From positions 13,325,291 through 13,389,290 of the forward strand of contig CAJFCV020000001.1 of assembly GCA_904066235.2 (NCBI GenBank): 64,000 bases of DNA. The letters are read 5' to 3'. Source of the stretch: Bursaphelenchus xylophilus (Eukaryota > Nematoda > Chromadorea > Rhabditida > Aphelenchoididae). The notes beneath the pieces were generated by a model. It made no database searches and was not told the origin of the DNA. It saw only the letters and a list, made by a program, of their open reading frames with translations. A program made the position numbers and the translations under genes. Shown here in pieces: positions 36,111 through 46,348 of this stretch (position 1 is its first letter; the number at the start of each line of letters is the position of its first letter).

Positions 36111-37260
36111 GGGGCAACAAGGAATTCCTCATTGTGGTGTACGACCTTCGAACCATGTCCACCATAAGCCTTGCCGGGGGCTGACGGCTTCTTCTGGTCC
36201 GTTCTTCAAAGACCACCGCTTCGATTATTGGGCCGAGTTTTTCTACTTCTCTTGATCTTCGCGGAGGCCGAGGAACTTGAGGGGCAGGCGGCGGCTGGTA
36301 GCAGCATCTTCTTCGGCATTTCGGCATTCTTCTTCGGACCGGCCCTGGGGCCTCGTGCTGTTGTTCTTCTACCGGTACGTCGAAGGAGTGTTGCTGTGGT
36401 TCTGGTTCGTTTTGTGGTTGGGCTTCAGGCATCGGCGGCGGGACTTCAGGCTGAACTTCCGGCGTTGGTGATCGCTCCGTGATCGGACTTCTGGAGCGGT
36501 TTCTTGGCGACCGAGGAGCGGCCTTCTTCAAATTATCCATCAGCCGTTGTTGGAGACGGACGACTTCTTCTTCTGTCTCCTTCTGTTTTCTCTGAGCACG
36601 GTCGGCTTCGGTTAGCGCCCCAAAGTATTTCCGTTGGAGCTCTGTGACCTTGGATTCGGCTTCTTCTTCCGCTTTTTTGATAGCGGCGGCGGCTTCATCT
36701 TTAGCCTTCTTCAATTCATGTTGAGCCTCTTCAATTGCTCCTTCATAGTAGCTGAGATTCTTCTCCAAGGTGGCCTGCCTCAGCCACATCCTCCGGCATT
36801 CGTCCTTCCAGAGTTTTCGTTCATCTTCGAGCCGCTTCATTCTGGCTTCGACCGGCTCGTCCACAGCCCAGTCTTCCCCCTCATCGAAGACTTCCATTGA
36901 TTTTATTGAGGGGACCCCATGCAGCGTTGAGTGCCCTGGGCTGTAGACGGGCGTGTGCATCAACGCGCTGGGGGCGGAGAGATCGAGTGGTGAGCTCGAT
37001 CTCTCCGTGCCCGCAACCGCCGGCAGGTGCTCGGCCTGAACGGTTGGGGCGGGGTTTTGGCCGAAGCCAGAGAGGCCAAGTGTTGAGCTTGGCCCCTCTT
37101 TACCCTCCTCCGGGACGCCGGTTTGATGTTGGCGAACCAGAGGAGGGGCCATGACCGCCGGCGAAACTTCGGCCTGCACGGTATGGACTTGAGGCTCGGT
37201 TGGATGGCACGAGCCGTGGCCGGAGGCCTGGCCGACGGTGTTGGGAGACACTAAAATCAT
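36111..37260 (-). CDS. Coiled-coil, SR/Pro-rich protein (large exon)
   Basis: Open frame from ATG 37260, 383 codons to a donor CCCC|GTAAG at 36111; an acceptor GATTTTAG at 37251 suggests it may instead be an internal exon. Residues ~1-125 are Pro/Ser-rich. ~130-250 is a strong charged coiled coil (RLEDERKLWKDECRR ... AEEEAESKVTELQ ... EEEVVRLQQRL). ~255-275 is SR-like (PRSPRNRSRSP). A Pro/Gln/Glu stretch and an Arg/Pro/Cys patch (RRRMPKCRRRCC) follow. Could be a nuclear or RNA-associated scaffold; no family recognised. An 80-codon frame upstream (37266-37511) might be the first exon, but phases do not join cleanly. Confidence 0.6.
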
Positions 37261-37511
37261 CAAAATTAGTCTAAGAATTGAAAAAGTATGGCCAAAAATT
37301 CTAATACTATTACTAAGGTCTCTATTTTCTCATATTCTCTCAACTTTCCCACATAAAAATTTTTCGTATGTCTAAAGTAATGCTTTTTTGCGTTTAGGCG
37401 GAGATCCAGATGATGACGATCCAAAATCTTGAAGGTGAAATCCACGTTGAACGAAAACTCCACATTTGAATCAAAGTCCTGCGAACAATTTGTGATTTCT
37501 CCAGAAAACAT

Positions 37512-38768
37512 TCCACAGATGTCGAAAATCGAAGTCCAGTGACAAAACCGACAAGAAACCCGAGCTGATTTTTTCGTTGATGGCGACCAGAAAGCGTATT
37601 CGTTAGTGGTGATCAGGAAGGCGACAGCACAGCGGCTCGAAAGCCAAGAACACTGAATGACCCGAAGATCGGATCAAACGACAACGTGGAACGGGGGAAT
37701 CCTTCAAATGTACTCCAGAAGCTGAGATGGAACCAAATTAAAGGTGGTGGTCCGAACCAAGATTATGAATGGTACTCGATTGGTGAAGATCAGGTGCAGG
37801 TGGACAAGTTGTGGGTGATTTGGGGCCATTTAGACGTGAAAATCATGGAAATGGGTGCTGGATTGGATTCATGGAGATGAAAATGGTCAGATTGGTATGT
37901 TGATGTTCAAATTGAGCTAAAATAAGGTGAGTCCGGGGGTCAAATGGGCGAAAACGTCTAAAATTTATGTTTTCCTTGTATCGGTATTCTAAATGCTTCT
38001 TTCAGATATTCATTGGTTCTTCGGTCTCTCCCAAAACGATACTGATGTCATGAATAATCTCCAAGCCAAATCATTTTTTTCATCCAAAATTTGTGGCGAA
38101 CGTTGAAAATTTCGATTGGAGACGGAGTCATGATGTAAAAACGAATTTGATGGTGAAGATGTTGATGAAATTGAATGAATGGATGGTAGAATTAATACAT
38201 CGTGGTTGAACTGAAGATGGAGGTGATTTGAAGTGATCGTGACGAAAGTAGGTGGTGTCATCTTGAAGATGTATTTGTTGATTGATTGGAATTCTCTGAA
38301 AAGGTCCACGCGACACGCAACCGAAAATTCGACGAGCCTGAACGACGAGAAGTCAAGTCCACCCGGAGAAAATCACAGAGCACATCAAGAGGTCTTTCAA
38401 CAAGGTTTTGACAAGAAAAACGAGGACAGTTGCCAAGAACACCATCAATAACGTCCATCCATGGACGAGACGAGCTCCCCACCCCTTGAAATTACTCTAC
38501 TACAACCCTAATCCTAAGTGATGATCGTCGGCATGGTCCATTTGACGTTGATCTTCAGCAATCAGCCCAGTGATTGAATTGGTCCAAAGGAAGAGGTCCA
38601 GGAAGTTCATCGTGTCATCAGATGGTGTCTCACAGTGAAAACCCCGTTATACGTAACAATAAAGGTAAATTTACATGGATAGTATAAAATGGTGTAATTA
38701 TTTATTGTTATGATTAATACAATTAGAACTTATAAAAGAATATTTATCCAATTGTAATGGTTCAAGTT
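37512..38768. other. No supported gene
   Basis: Only short overlapping frames on both strands with no matching splice pattern. TGATGAA-type purine-rich stretches occur near 38130-38250. I see no repeat, RNA gene or clear exon. Confidence 0.5.
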
Positions 38769-40590
38769 TCAGGGCGCCAACGGAATTGGAAGTGGACTCT
38801 TGCCAGGGAAGGACCCATCGAGTTTTGAATTATCTTGGAACAGCTGCCTGGACGAACTGAAAAGGCGAGGGAAGCAAAATTAAATTTTTACCTGGTCCAC
38901 GAATCAGATTGGAGACGGTGTTCGATGGCAATTGGAAAAAACACAAAGTAAGGCTATTTTTGGCCGTGAAAAAGAATAGTTTAGTCTTTATTTGGGAATT
39001 TTTTGCCTCCAAAAATAATCCAAACTACGATGTGTGGTAATAATTTATGACGAATACAGTAAATTATATAATAAATAATATTTTAGGTGATGCCATGATG
39101 AATAGTCGCTGGAACTGCCACAATCAACATAAATGATCCATCTTCGACCCGGATTAGGCTCTTGGAGGGATTCTGGAGGTACATGCAGATGTTTGAGGCC
39201 ATAATTTTGAACTTTGGACATCAATTCTGACATTCGGATGACAAATTTCTAGAAAATCCGTCAAAAATCTTTGGGGAAGGGGTTATTTTTGGAATTTTTT
39301 TGGAAAAGGAATGGAACTTCTAAAAATTCAGAGTTGATTTTCACAATTTTGACGAAAACATGAACTAAAATTGACGGATTTTCCAGATTTTTGACTACCG
39401 AATGTCGTCTTGCTTGAGCAGTGGTGCTGACCATCGATCGAGTTCATCATTTTTGGACCTTGGAGAGATGTCAGCCCAATCATAATGGGTATTCTGGGAG
39501 GCTGCGGGCTGGGATTTTGATCTTTGAGCAAAGGGGAGATTTATATCAAAAGCAAGCTCGTAATTCATGATACCTAATGAGTGCTGTTGGCTTTCATTTT
39601 ATTGCCTAAAGGGGTGTCAAAAAAGCGAAAGGATTTTTTTCCAAAATTTTTTTTTCACAAAAATTAATTGGAATGCACTTTTGGTACGGAATTTTTCTGA
39701 ATTTTGTCTAAAATACAGTAATTCTCTCAAAAAAAATCTCAAAAAATGCTCGAAATCTACCATTTCATGCAAAATTTTGCCCTCTGACATCTCCTCCATG
39801 AGGCCTCTAAACACTGTAAAACCCAAAAAATCTTGACCTACCGATCTGCCAGGGCTTAAATGGGGCGGGAACTACTCTATGGCGATGCATCGGGTCGTAT
39901 ACATAATTTCAAGGCCAATTTCGGCCGTATTTTACAGTATTAAAATTTTTTCGGCGGGATTTACGGTAACTCCCCACCAGCCAAAATTGCGACCTTTTGC
40001 GCAATATCGGGCCTGAATATTACACTTCAAGGCGTAATAGTGTATTTTCAAGGCCTTTAGGCCTTCACAATGTCATTTTTGGCGGGATTTACGGCAACCC
40101 ACCAGCCAAAAATGAGGTTTATAATTTTACGGGTGAGAAATTAAATATAAGGTAATTTGGAGTTGCAAATCTAAGCAAGCTCTGCAAAATTGAGCTCGAA
40201 ATCAATGTTTTGAGCTCTTTTTTTGGGTTTCTTACTTCAAAATTATCTTGTACTAGGCAAGTCAGCGAGATATTGATATTTTTTAATATTTTTTGTCCCT
40301 AAGCTTATGTAAATCATCTTAAAACAAGGTAAAGTCTATTAAAGTATTCAAAGCTGGGTTTGTCATCAAAAAATCCAGAATTTTCAGGATTTTTGATGAC
40401 AAATCCTATTTTTAATCCTCAAAATGCTTAAAATCCTCAAAAAACCCCAAAAAATCCCAAAAAACCCCAAAAACATCCCATTTGACTTACCCATCGGCCG
40501 TTCCCCGACTCCAACCACCGGGACGGCGGCGGTGGAGGGAGCCGGGGCCATCGTCTTGGAGACGGAGTCGCGGTTCGCTGATGAAGACAT
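38769..40590 (-). CDS. Tentative multi-exon gene, unknown function
   Basis: First exon 40491-40590 (ATG 40590; Ala/Pro/Val-rich, MSSSANRDSVSKTM...) ends in a good donor G|GTAAGTC. Exon 39399-39573 joins it in phase and is clearly protein-like (SQPAASQNTHYDWADISPR, DELDRWSAPLLKQDD). Further exon-like frames follow at about 39070-39260 (VQNYGLKHLHVPPESL, GRRWIIYVDC) and at ~38890-38960 and 38769-38859 with plausible splice sites. The junction after 39399 does not keep frame with the most attractive acceptor, so the model is incomplete or the gene is damaged. Domain not recognised. Divergent from the plus-strand gene at 41006. Confidence 0.4.
39953..40111. repeat. ~128-bp spaced direct repeat
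   Basis: GGCGGGATTTACGG(T/C)AAC...CCACCAGCCAAAA occurs at 39953-39987 and 40081-40111, in the large intron of the tentative minus-strand gene. Confidence 0.6.
40359..40403. repeat. 17-bp stem inverted repeat
   Basis: TTTGTCATCAAAAAATCC, a 10-nt loop, and GGATTTTTGATGACAAA form a near-perfect hairpin (one T fewer in the second arm). It sits in the intron of the tentative gene. Confidence 0.75.
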
Positions 40591-41005
40591 CGTTAGATCG
40601 CAGGACGCTGATACCAGGATAAAAGAATCTACCGGTGAATGAGAAAAATGCCAACAAAATTTTGGTGAATTTCGATTATGCAAATTTCGATTTTTTGCAC
40701 AAATTCGTGGGAAAATTGACGTTTTTTTCAGGTTTTCATTCAAATTTTCTCAATTTTTTGGAACGTTTTTTGCAACGTGGAGGGATTTCGGACGTTTTTG
40801 TTGGATTTTGAAGGCATCAGGACGAATTTGGACAAGGGGGGTTTTTTTTGACTGTATGGCATTTTGTGGGTGAGTTTTTGACATTTTTTTTCCGATTTCT
40901 TTAGATTTTGATGCAGTTTTTAATTTATATGGAATTTCAGATGGTTCCTTTGGACATAGAAGACAACATGTGATTCGAATTGCCGCAGAATGAGTTGTTT
41001 TTGTG

Positions 41006-41253
41006 ATGGGCAAAATGGAAAAAGTAAGTTGTGTTTTGTTTTTGGATTGTTTGAAATTTAGGCAGTTGCATCGGAGTCCCCCGTCCACGCGAATGTCATG
41101 AGAGGCGTGCGGTGGCTGAAGCCTTGTTGGGAGGAACTGGAATCGGCAATATCGGATCGAAGTATTGCCAATACTTCGATCCCAGCGGATGATTTCAATG
41201 ATGAGAAAATTGGCGGATCGATGGTGCACTGGAAGGGCGTTATTGGAAACTGA
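41006..41253 (+). CDS. Small two-exon gene, unknown protein (69 aa)
   Basis: Exon 1 41006-41023 (MGKMEK), intron 41024-41061 (38 nt, GTAAGT...TTTAG), exon 2 41062-41253 ending TGA. The 63-codon second exon has good protein character: HANVMRGVRWLKPCWEELES, then a Ser/Asp-rich tail (DDFNDEKIGGSMVHWKG). Not recognised, no signal peptide. An almost perfect 29-nt palindrome lies inside exon 2. It is divergent from the minus-strand gene starting at 40590, 415 bp away, so they may share a promoter. Exon 1 is short and additional upstream exons cannot be excluded. Confidence 0.5.
41154..41182. repeat. 29-nt palindrome in coding exon
   Basis: GGATCGAAGTATTG (41154-41167), one central C, then CAATACTTCGATCC (41169-41182): a perfect 14-bp inverted repeat with a 1-nt centre, in frame within exon 2 of the small gene. 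Confidence 0.95.
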
Positions 41254-41578
41254 CTCAATGGTGGGCCTTTTTTAAGTCGTATTTTAGAAGATTATGGCGG
41301 ATTTGGGGGTATGGGTCGTAATTGGCGTTATGCTGAGAATTTTTATTAAATTTGCGGGATAAATTTGAATTCCTTTGAAAATTTAGTAAAGTTGGAACCT
41401 ACAGTGGGGAAAGTCTATGGTATAGAGAGGGCGTTTCATCTTTTAGAACCCGTTCGAGCCTTTTTTTTGGAATATTTTGATTAATTTCTCTTCTAAACGT
41501 GACATGATTATTATAATAGTCTCATTTAGGCCCCATACGACGAGAAATCATTGCCTGACATATACTCCATTTGAAATA

Positions 41579-41782
41579 TCAAGGCTCTCCACAATTCCAG
41601 CAATTTTTGGCTGTATCCAACGAAGACTTCAATTGCGGGGACAATAAATTGATGATGTTGTAGGAGGCCGAAGTTGATGACTGGTAACGACGAAAGAGCC
41701 CCTTAATTTGGCCTTCAAAACATGTCAACTGGAAAGCCGATGTAATCAGAGTTTGAATTTTTATTATGGCTGTATCATACAT
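41579..41782 (-). CDS. Weak open frame, possible exon
   Basis: 67-codon minus-strand ATG frame (TSAFQLTCFEGQIKGLFRR, NLLSPQLKSSLDTAKNCW). It lies downstream of, and on the same strand as, the exon at 41961-42356 and might belong to that gene through the donor ACG|GTGAAT at about 41963. Opposite-strand frames are shorter. Not recognised. Confidence 0.25.
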   Translation of the reverse strand: MYDTAIIKIQTLITSAFQLTCFEGQIKGLFRRYQSSTSASYNIINLLSPQLKSSLDTAKNCWNCGEP

Positions 41783-41960
41783 GATAAAATTGCAGTGTTT
41801 TTGATGAATTTTGTCGATTTATTAGAAGGAACGGCTTGTTTTACTCATGATCAGATGCACTGAGGCCACAATGTCCATGCACTTTATGAAATTTTTTTCC
41901 AAGAAAGATTGAACTTTATTTTGTCAAAAATATGCTACAGTAGTCTGAGATCGCAAAAAT

Positions 41961-42356
41961 TCACCGTAATTTTTTGTCATCGTCGGAAAAAATCCGTCGC
42001 AACAGCTCAAATTGCGCGAAACCCTCCTCGCCTTGTGCGAAACTCGAGCCCATCAGTCCGGAGAAGACGCGGTGATTGCGGACTGTGACCAGATAAGTTG
42101 CGAAAAAGTCGAACTCCACATTTACATTCAACTTTCGCTGCAAGAATGCCTCAAAATGCGAAATTTTGGGCTTCAAATAGCGAAAAGCACGTCTCAAAAT
42201 GCCCATTGGATCGTTGCAGCGGGCGGAATCGCCGTGATCACAATCCCTGACTTGGATCAAGTATTGGGAGACGGTGAATCGTTGAGCTGTCGCGGAATTT
42301 GCGACCAATTCGGCTTCGGAGATGGAGCGGAGAAATTGGCTCCGGAAAAGGTGAAT
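41961..42356 (-). CDS. Large exon of an unknown protein
   Basis: Minus-strand frame of 131 codons immediately after an excellent acceptor TTTTTTTCAG, ending in TGA at 41961 (or spliced just before it at G|GTGAAT). Codon choice resembles the receptor genes (TTC, ATC, CAA, TTG). Pieces: FRSQFLRSISEAELVANS, FTVSQYLIQVRDCDHGD, ILRRAFRYLKPKISHF, FEAFLQRKLNVNVEFDFF, LLRRIFSDDDKKLR. No domain recognised. A 134-codon plus-strand frame overlaps it antisense, but that lacks comparable splice signals. Upstream exons were not found before the foldback at 42900. Confidence 0.5.
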   Translation of the reverse strand: MHLFRSQFLRSISEAELVANSATAQRFTVSQYLIQVRDCDHGDSARCNDPMGILRRAFRYLKPKISHFEAFLQRKLNVNVEFDFFATYLVTVRNHRVFSGLMGSSFAQGEEGFAQFELLRRIFSDDDKKLR

Positions 42357-42448
42357 TATCTGAAAAAAATTGTGCCTTTATTTGTGTGCTCGTATTTTAA
42401 AATACGTTTTTGTTGATTTTGAAACTTAAAAATACAAAAAAACTGTTC

Positions 42449-42845
42449 GCACAGTGCAGTTTTTCCTCAAATGTTGTTTGCACCGTGCAAAAATACGGAC
42501 TTTATTTTTTGCACAGTGCGCAAGAAGCATTTTCAAAATAAAGGTATTCTATAGTACACTTAAAAACGACTACTAACATGTCATGAAAGCAGACATCAAA
42601 AAAATTTCAGCTGCGAGCGAAATCTCAATTTTTTTGATGATTGCACAGTGCAATGAAAAAAGAATTGCTTACAGTATCACATAAGTGAAAGTTGTCGCAA
42701 AATCTGAGAGCGAGAAATATTTTAGCCACTGTAAAGATTATTTTTCCCAAAAAGAGAACGTATTTTACACCGTACTTTGCAAGAAATTTTGATTTCTTTT
42801 AATTTTGCACTGTGCAATGACTTTTTCCTCGATTTCGCACTGTGC
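42449..42845. promoter_or_regulatory. Cluster of six GCAC-N-GTGC palindromes
   Basis: GCACAGTGC/GCACTGTGC/GCACCGTGC at 42449, 42480, 42511, 42643, 42807 and 42837, several extended to TTGCACAGTGCAA. The first three are spaced 31 nt apart, the last two 30 nt. They fill the space upstream of the minus-strand exon at 42356. Symmetric sites at regular spacing suggest binding of a dimeric factor, but this is inference. Confidence 0.5.
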
Positions 42846-42899
42846 AACGACTCAAATTGATTTTAAAAAAAAAATTTAAAATTTAATTCAGACCTTATA

Positions 42900-43437
42900 C
42901 AGGGTGTTTCAAGAAATTCCCCGGAAAGCAATCGTCGATTTCTCGGCGCTCAGCCACGATATCCAAAAAATTTTTTTTGCAGTAGAAAGAAGGTTATGGG
43001 CGGTTTTTTGCCTAAAAAGATTTTTTTCTTCGCCGACGCGGAAGACTTTTGACCGCTTTTTTTGACCATCACACTTATCTAAAACGCTTTACTGTGACAC
43101 TGCAGCATCCGGAAAGTCTTCAGATTTTTTGCACAATGGATCAGGAGGCGGCTGCCATACCTTTGCCGAACGCTTGATAAGCACAAAAATCAGTAAATTA
43201 TCCGCATTTCAGCCATCAGAAACCACAAAAAAGCGTTTAAGATGTGTGTGATGACCAAAAAAGCGATCAAAAGTCTTCGCCGAATACATTGCATTCCGCG
43301 TCGGCGTAGAAAAAATCTTTTTAGGCAAAAAACCGCCCATAACCTTCTTTCTACTGCAAAAAAAAATTTTTTGGATATCGTGGCTGTGCGCGGAGAAATC
43401 GACGATTGCTTTCCGGGGAATTTCTTGAAACACCCTG
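42900..43437. mobile_element. Foldback MITE with CAGGGTGTTTC termini (538 bp)
   Basis: Arms 42900-43095 and about 43248-43437 are inverted copies: CAGGGTGTTTCAAGAAATTC with GAATTTCTTGAAACACCCTG, then CCCCGGAAAGCAATCGTCGA and its complement. Left flank is TA; right flank has decayed to CA. The terminus resembles those of some mariner-type elements. It ends 35 bp downstream of the receptor stop codon at 43473. Confidence 0.88.
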
Positions 43438-43472
43438 CACATATATACAGACATAAACATAGTGCTGAGTTA

Positions 43473-45621
43473 TCAAGTTGAGGTGCCAGTAAAGCTTCCC
43501 TTCGACGAGAAGACAGAGACCCGATGGATACTCTGCAAATGTTTTTCGATTCCAAACGCCCGCGCAATTGTTTGCCGATAGTCTTTGACCAGAATAATCG
43601 TGGAGATCGGGTTGACCAGGGGGATCAAGTTTATTGAAATCGACATCACAGAGAATGACCCCATGGTCTTGTGGTTGAAGATGCCAAGGAAGAATGGGAT
43701 TGCGACGAACAGAATGGGAACCACCGACTGAAATTAACCTATATATCAGTCTGTCGGGAAAATAATGGTCGAAATGAAAAGCGGTTTCTTCAAAAATCTT
43801 ACCTGCGAAGTCAGTGCTACCGTAACCTGCCGCTGCATTTTGCTCCCCATCGTCGAGGACTTCTGGACATCCGCATTCAATTTTTGGAATATCCGCACCA
43901 CACAGTAGATCAGGAGAGGCGGAAAAGCGAAGATCAGCGACAAAACTGATGTGAAACCGTATGAGATTGTGCGGATCGGCTGAAAGCGTCATAAACGTTA
44001 TTTTAAATCTGCGGATAATGCACCATTGGGGTCAAAAATGGAAATGAAATGTTTTTTGCCAAGTTTTGAGATAACGATATTTCTGGAGTCGCAGGCAAAG
44101 AGTTGGCTTCTCCGGAGAGTACACTTTTTAAAAATCTTTTAAGGTGGGAGCGACATTTTATACGAAGAAATTTTACTTATTTTTTTCAATGATATGAAAA
44201 TTTCCATCGTATAAGATGTCACCTTAAGTTCTAAAAAAGCCGAAAAAACTTCATCGTATAACATGTTTCTGTCATTTTGCAAATTTTAAGAGTATTTTCT
44301 TATAACATGTCACCTGTTACGTCGAAAATTTTAAGAAACCTTTCCATCGTATAACATGTCACCTCTCATTTTGGATTAAAAAAACCTTCGAAAAGGACAG
44401 ACTCTTCGGCCGCAATTACTAATCTCGTACCTCAGTCACCACAAAGTCCGGGTTGAACATTGGGATCCGCCGTAGACATTGAGGATCGCCGACTCCAACG
44501 TATTCGGTGAGTTCATCAAAGGCTAACGACGAAAGGATTGGCAGTGAAATCGAAAGGATTGTTGATGGGGCGAGGTAGAAGGCGATTAGAAGGCAGAATT
44601 GTAGCTGATTCAGCGTCTTGTTCCTGAAAGGCAATTCAAACAATCGACTGCTTATCATATAAAATCCTTATTGTAAATATACATAAGAGTCCTTCGCATT
44701 TGTCGGAAAAAAGTCTCACCTGACAATATGAAAGTATCTGTAGGTAAACGGCACAAAACAGTAACATAACGTCCCGATTTGACAGAAAAACTCGGGAATT
44801 AGGAAGTAGGCCAGTTTCCCATCTGGTAGCCAACCAAATGAAGCGACTAGCTGGGGAAGAGGGCCTTCAAAATTGAGGATGAGAATGCCTTTGATGGAAG
44901 TTGACCTCTGAAAGTTTTGTGAGTCAAGGGTTTGTCCTGTGGAATTTTTTCTTTACGAGGGAAGTACGTCAAGTGCGATGCTCTCATTTTCTTTAAGTTT
45001 AGCCTACGTTTTGGGGATAGACCTCATCTAAATTCCTGAGAGTTTTAGCTCACGCTTTGCAGGCGTAGCCGAGATATTCAACGATCTTTTCAGTCGAGAG
45101 AGTGCGAGAAAGGCGGATAGCGGTTTGAGAAACTCCCTTTTAGGCTATAGATTTGATAGTTGAGCATGAAAAAAATGATTTTTTCGAAAAAACAATAGCC
45201 TATACTGTAGAAATAGACATGAAACTTTGTACGCCAAAATTTTCAAAAAAAAATTGATATATTTTTACCGAATTTCAATCTCAAAATCTCGGTCGTTTCT
45301 ACAAAGCGCCAACTAGGAATATAACACAGGCCTTACAAAGAATCACTCTAAATTGTGCCCAGTTTCATCAAAATTAGAACGTCGCACTTGTAGCACTATC
45401 CTTGCGAAGAAATAAATAACACTTACTCCCATAATCAAAAACCGCTCCACCGTTGTCAGCAAGTCCAAGAAACAAGAAGCATAGAGCACTTTTCGATAGC
45501 TGTGCATTATACTCGGAGTGTGGTTTTTGATGAGTAATAGCAGCAATAAGTTTGACAGTAACCCGGCGGTCGTAATGAATTGAAACACTCCTTTATGGAG
45601 GTGATCTACGCAACTATCCAT
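43473..45621 (-). CDS. 7TM chemoreceptor, Str superfamily-like (receptor 6)
   Basis: Five exons: 45427-45621, 44720-44907, 44431-44623, 43803-43979, 43473-43727; 335 aa, no frameshift or stop. Predicted serpentine chemosensory receptor in the plasma membrane of sensory neurons (inferred from the family). TM1 follows MDSCVDHLHKG; TM1-TM2 loop has KNHTPSIMHSYRKVL. Exon 2 ends TM3 with CYCFVPFTYRYFHIV. Exon 3 holds TM4 and an extracellular CLRRIP. Exon 4 holds TM5 and MQRQVTVALTSQ. Exon 5 holds TM6 and TM7 with NLIPLVNPISTIILVKDYR. Intron 1 contains a family 2 MITE. Intron 4 (75 nt) carries one end of the TCAGTCTGTCGGG MITE. Closest in style to receptor 5. Subfamily not resolved. Confidence 0.93.
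43747..43766. mobile_element. MITE family 5, solo end in receptor 6 intron 4
   Basis: TA followed by TCAGTCTGTCGGGAAAATAA, one terminus only, inside a 75-nt intron. Confidence 0.7.
44951..45412. mobile_element. MITE family 2, copy ii
   Basis: Left end GAGGGAAGTACGTCAAGTGC, right end GCACTTGTAGCACTATCC, inverted with several substitutions. Interior AGCTCACGCTTTGCAGG and CCGAGATATTCAACGA match copy iv. Lies in intron 1 of receptor 6. Confidence 0.75.
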
Positions 45622-46348
45622 TAAGTTAAATCGATGAGGAAAAAAAATTTCAGAGCATCAGTAGTGCTATAGGATCGAATAGTAGAAAAGCAAATGTATT
45701 TTTGGAGTTAAAAACGGAGCATTCAAAAATGTGTTGTACTTGATGAAACTACAGAAAAAACTGAAGAACATCTGGAACTTTACAGCCCTGTTTCATTGCC
45801 GAAAGCATTTCAAAATACACGTAAAAGGGCAACGGAATAAATTATCAAATGTTAAAACCGCGTCACCTACAGTAAAGCGCTCTGTTTACTTATAATATCG
45901 TGGAGCTCGCTATGACGAACTTTTTACATTTTTGATGATGACAATATAAAATTTAGATGTGAAGGAGGCTTTCAGTGACGCTTTGTCTTGCTTGTTAAAC
46001 CACAAGCGCGACTCAGCGCTTGTTTTTACAGGGTGTCTCAAAATCCCTTGTGGCAACGCATCAGTCCATCCGGAAAACAGAGATCGCTCTGTCGCCGCGC
46101 CGATTGTGTCTCTGAATTGAAAATCAATTTGACTTTGTCGCAACACAATTCATTTTCTCGGCGGCGATGCAATTTTTGATGCGACAGCGTCCTCATTATT
46201 TTCCCAACAGACTGATATTTGGCAGTTTTTTTGCCGATTTCTGGACTTTCACATATTTCAATTACATACACGAACCTCCACTGTGTTTTCCAATTTCAAG
46301 GCAATGTTTTTTTAGCGTATATAAAAGTATCTTTCAAAACAACAGAGT
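45622..46348. other. Intergenic, receptor 6 to receptor 5
   Basis: Contains TACAGGGTGTCTCAAAATCC at 46027 (start of a CAGGGTGT-type terminus) running into a family 5 MITE right end at about 46214 (CATTATTTTCCCAACAGACTGA, then TA). No gene seen. Receptor 6 promoter elements were not identifiable. Confidence 0.5.

Noticed and set aside
36171..36482. Plus-strand 103-codon frame
   Set aside because: Antisense of the SR/Pro-rich part of the coiled-coil exon, with no splice signals of its own.
43351..43992. 213-codon minus-strand frame
   Set aside because: It runs through receptor 6 exons 5 and 4 out of frame and through the foldback arm; the receptor reading frame with its splice sites explains the region.
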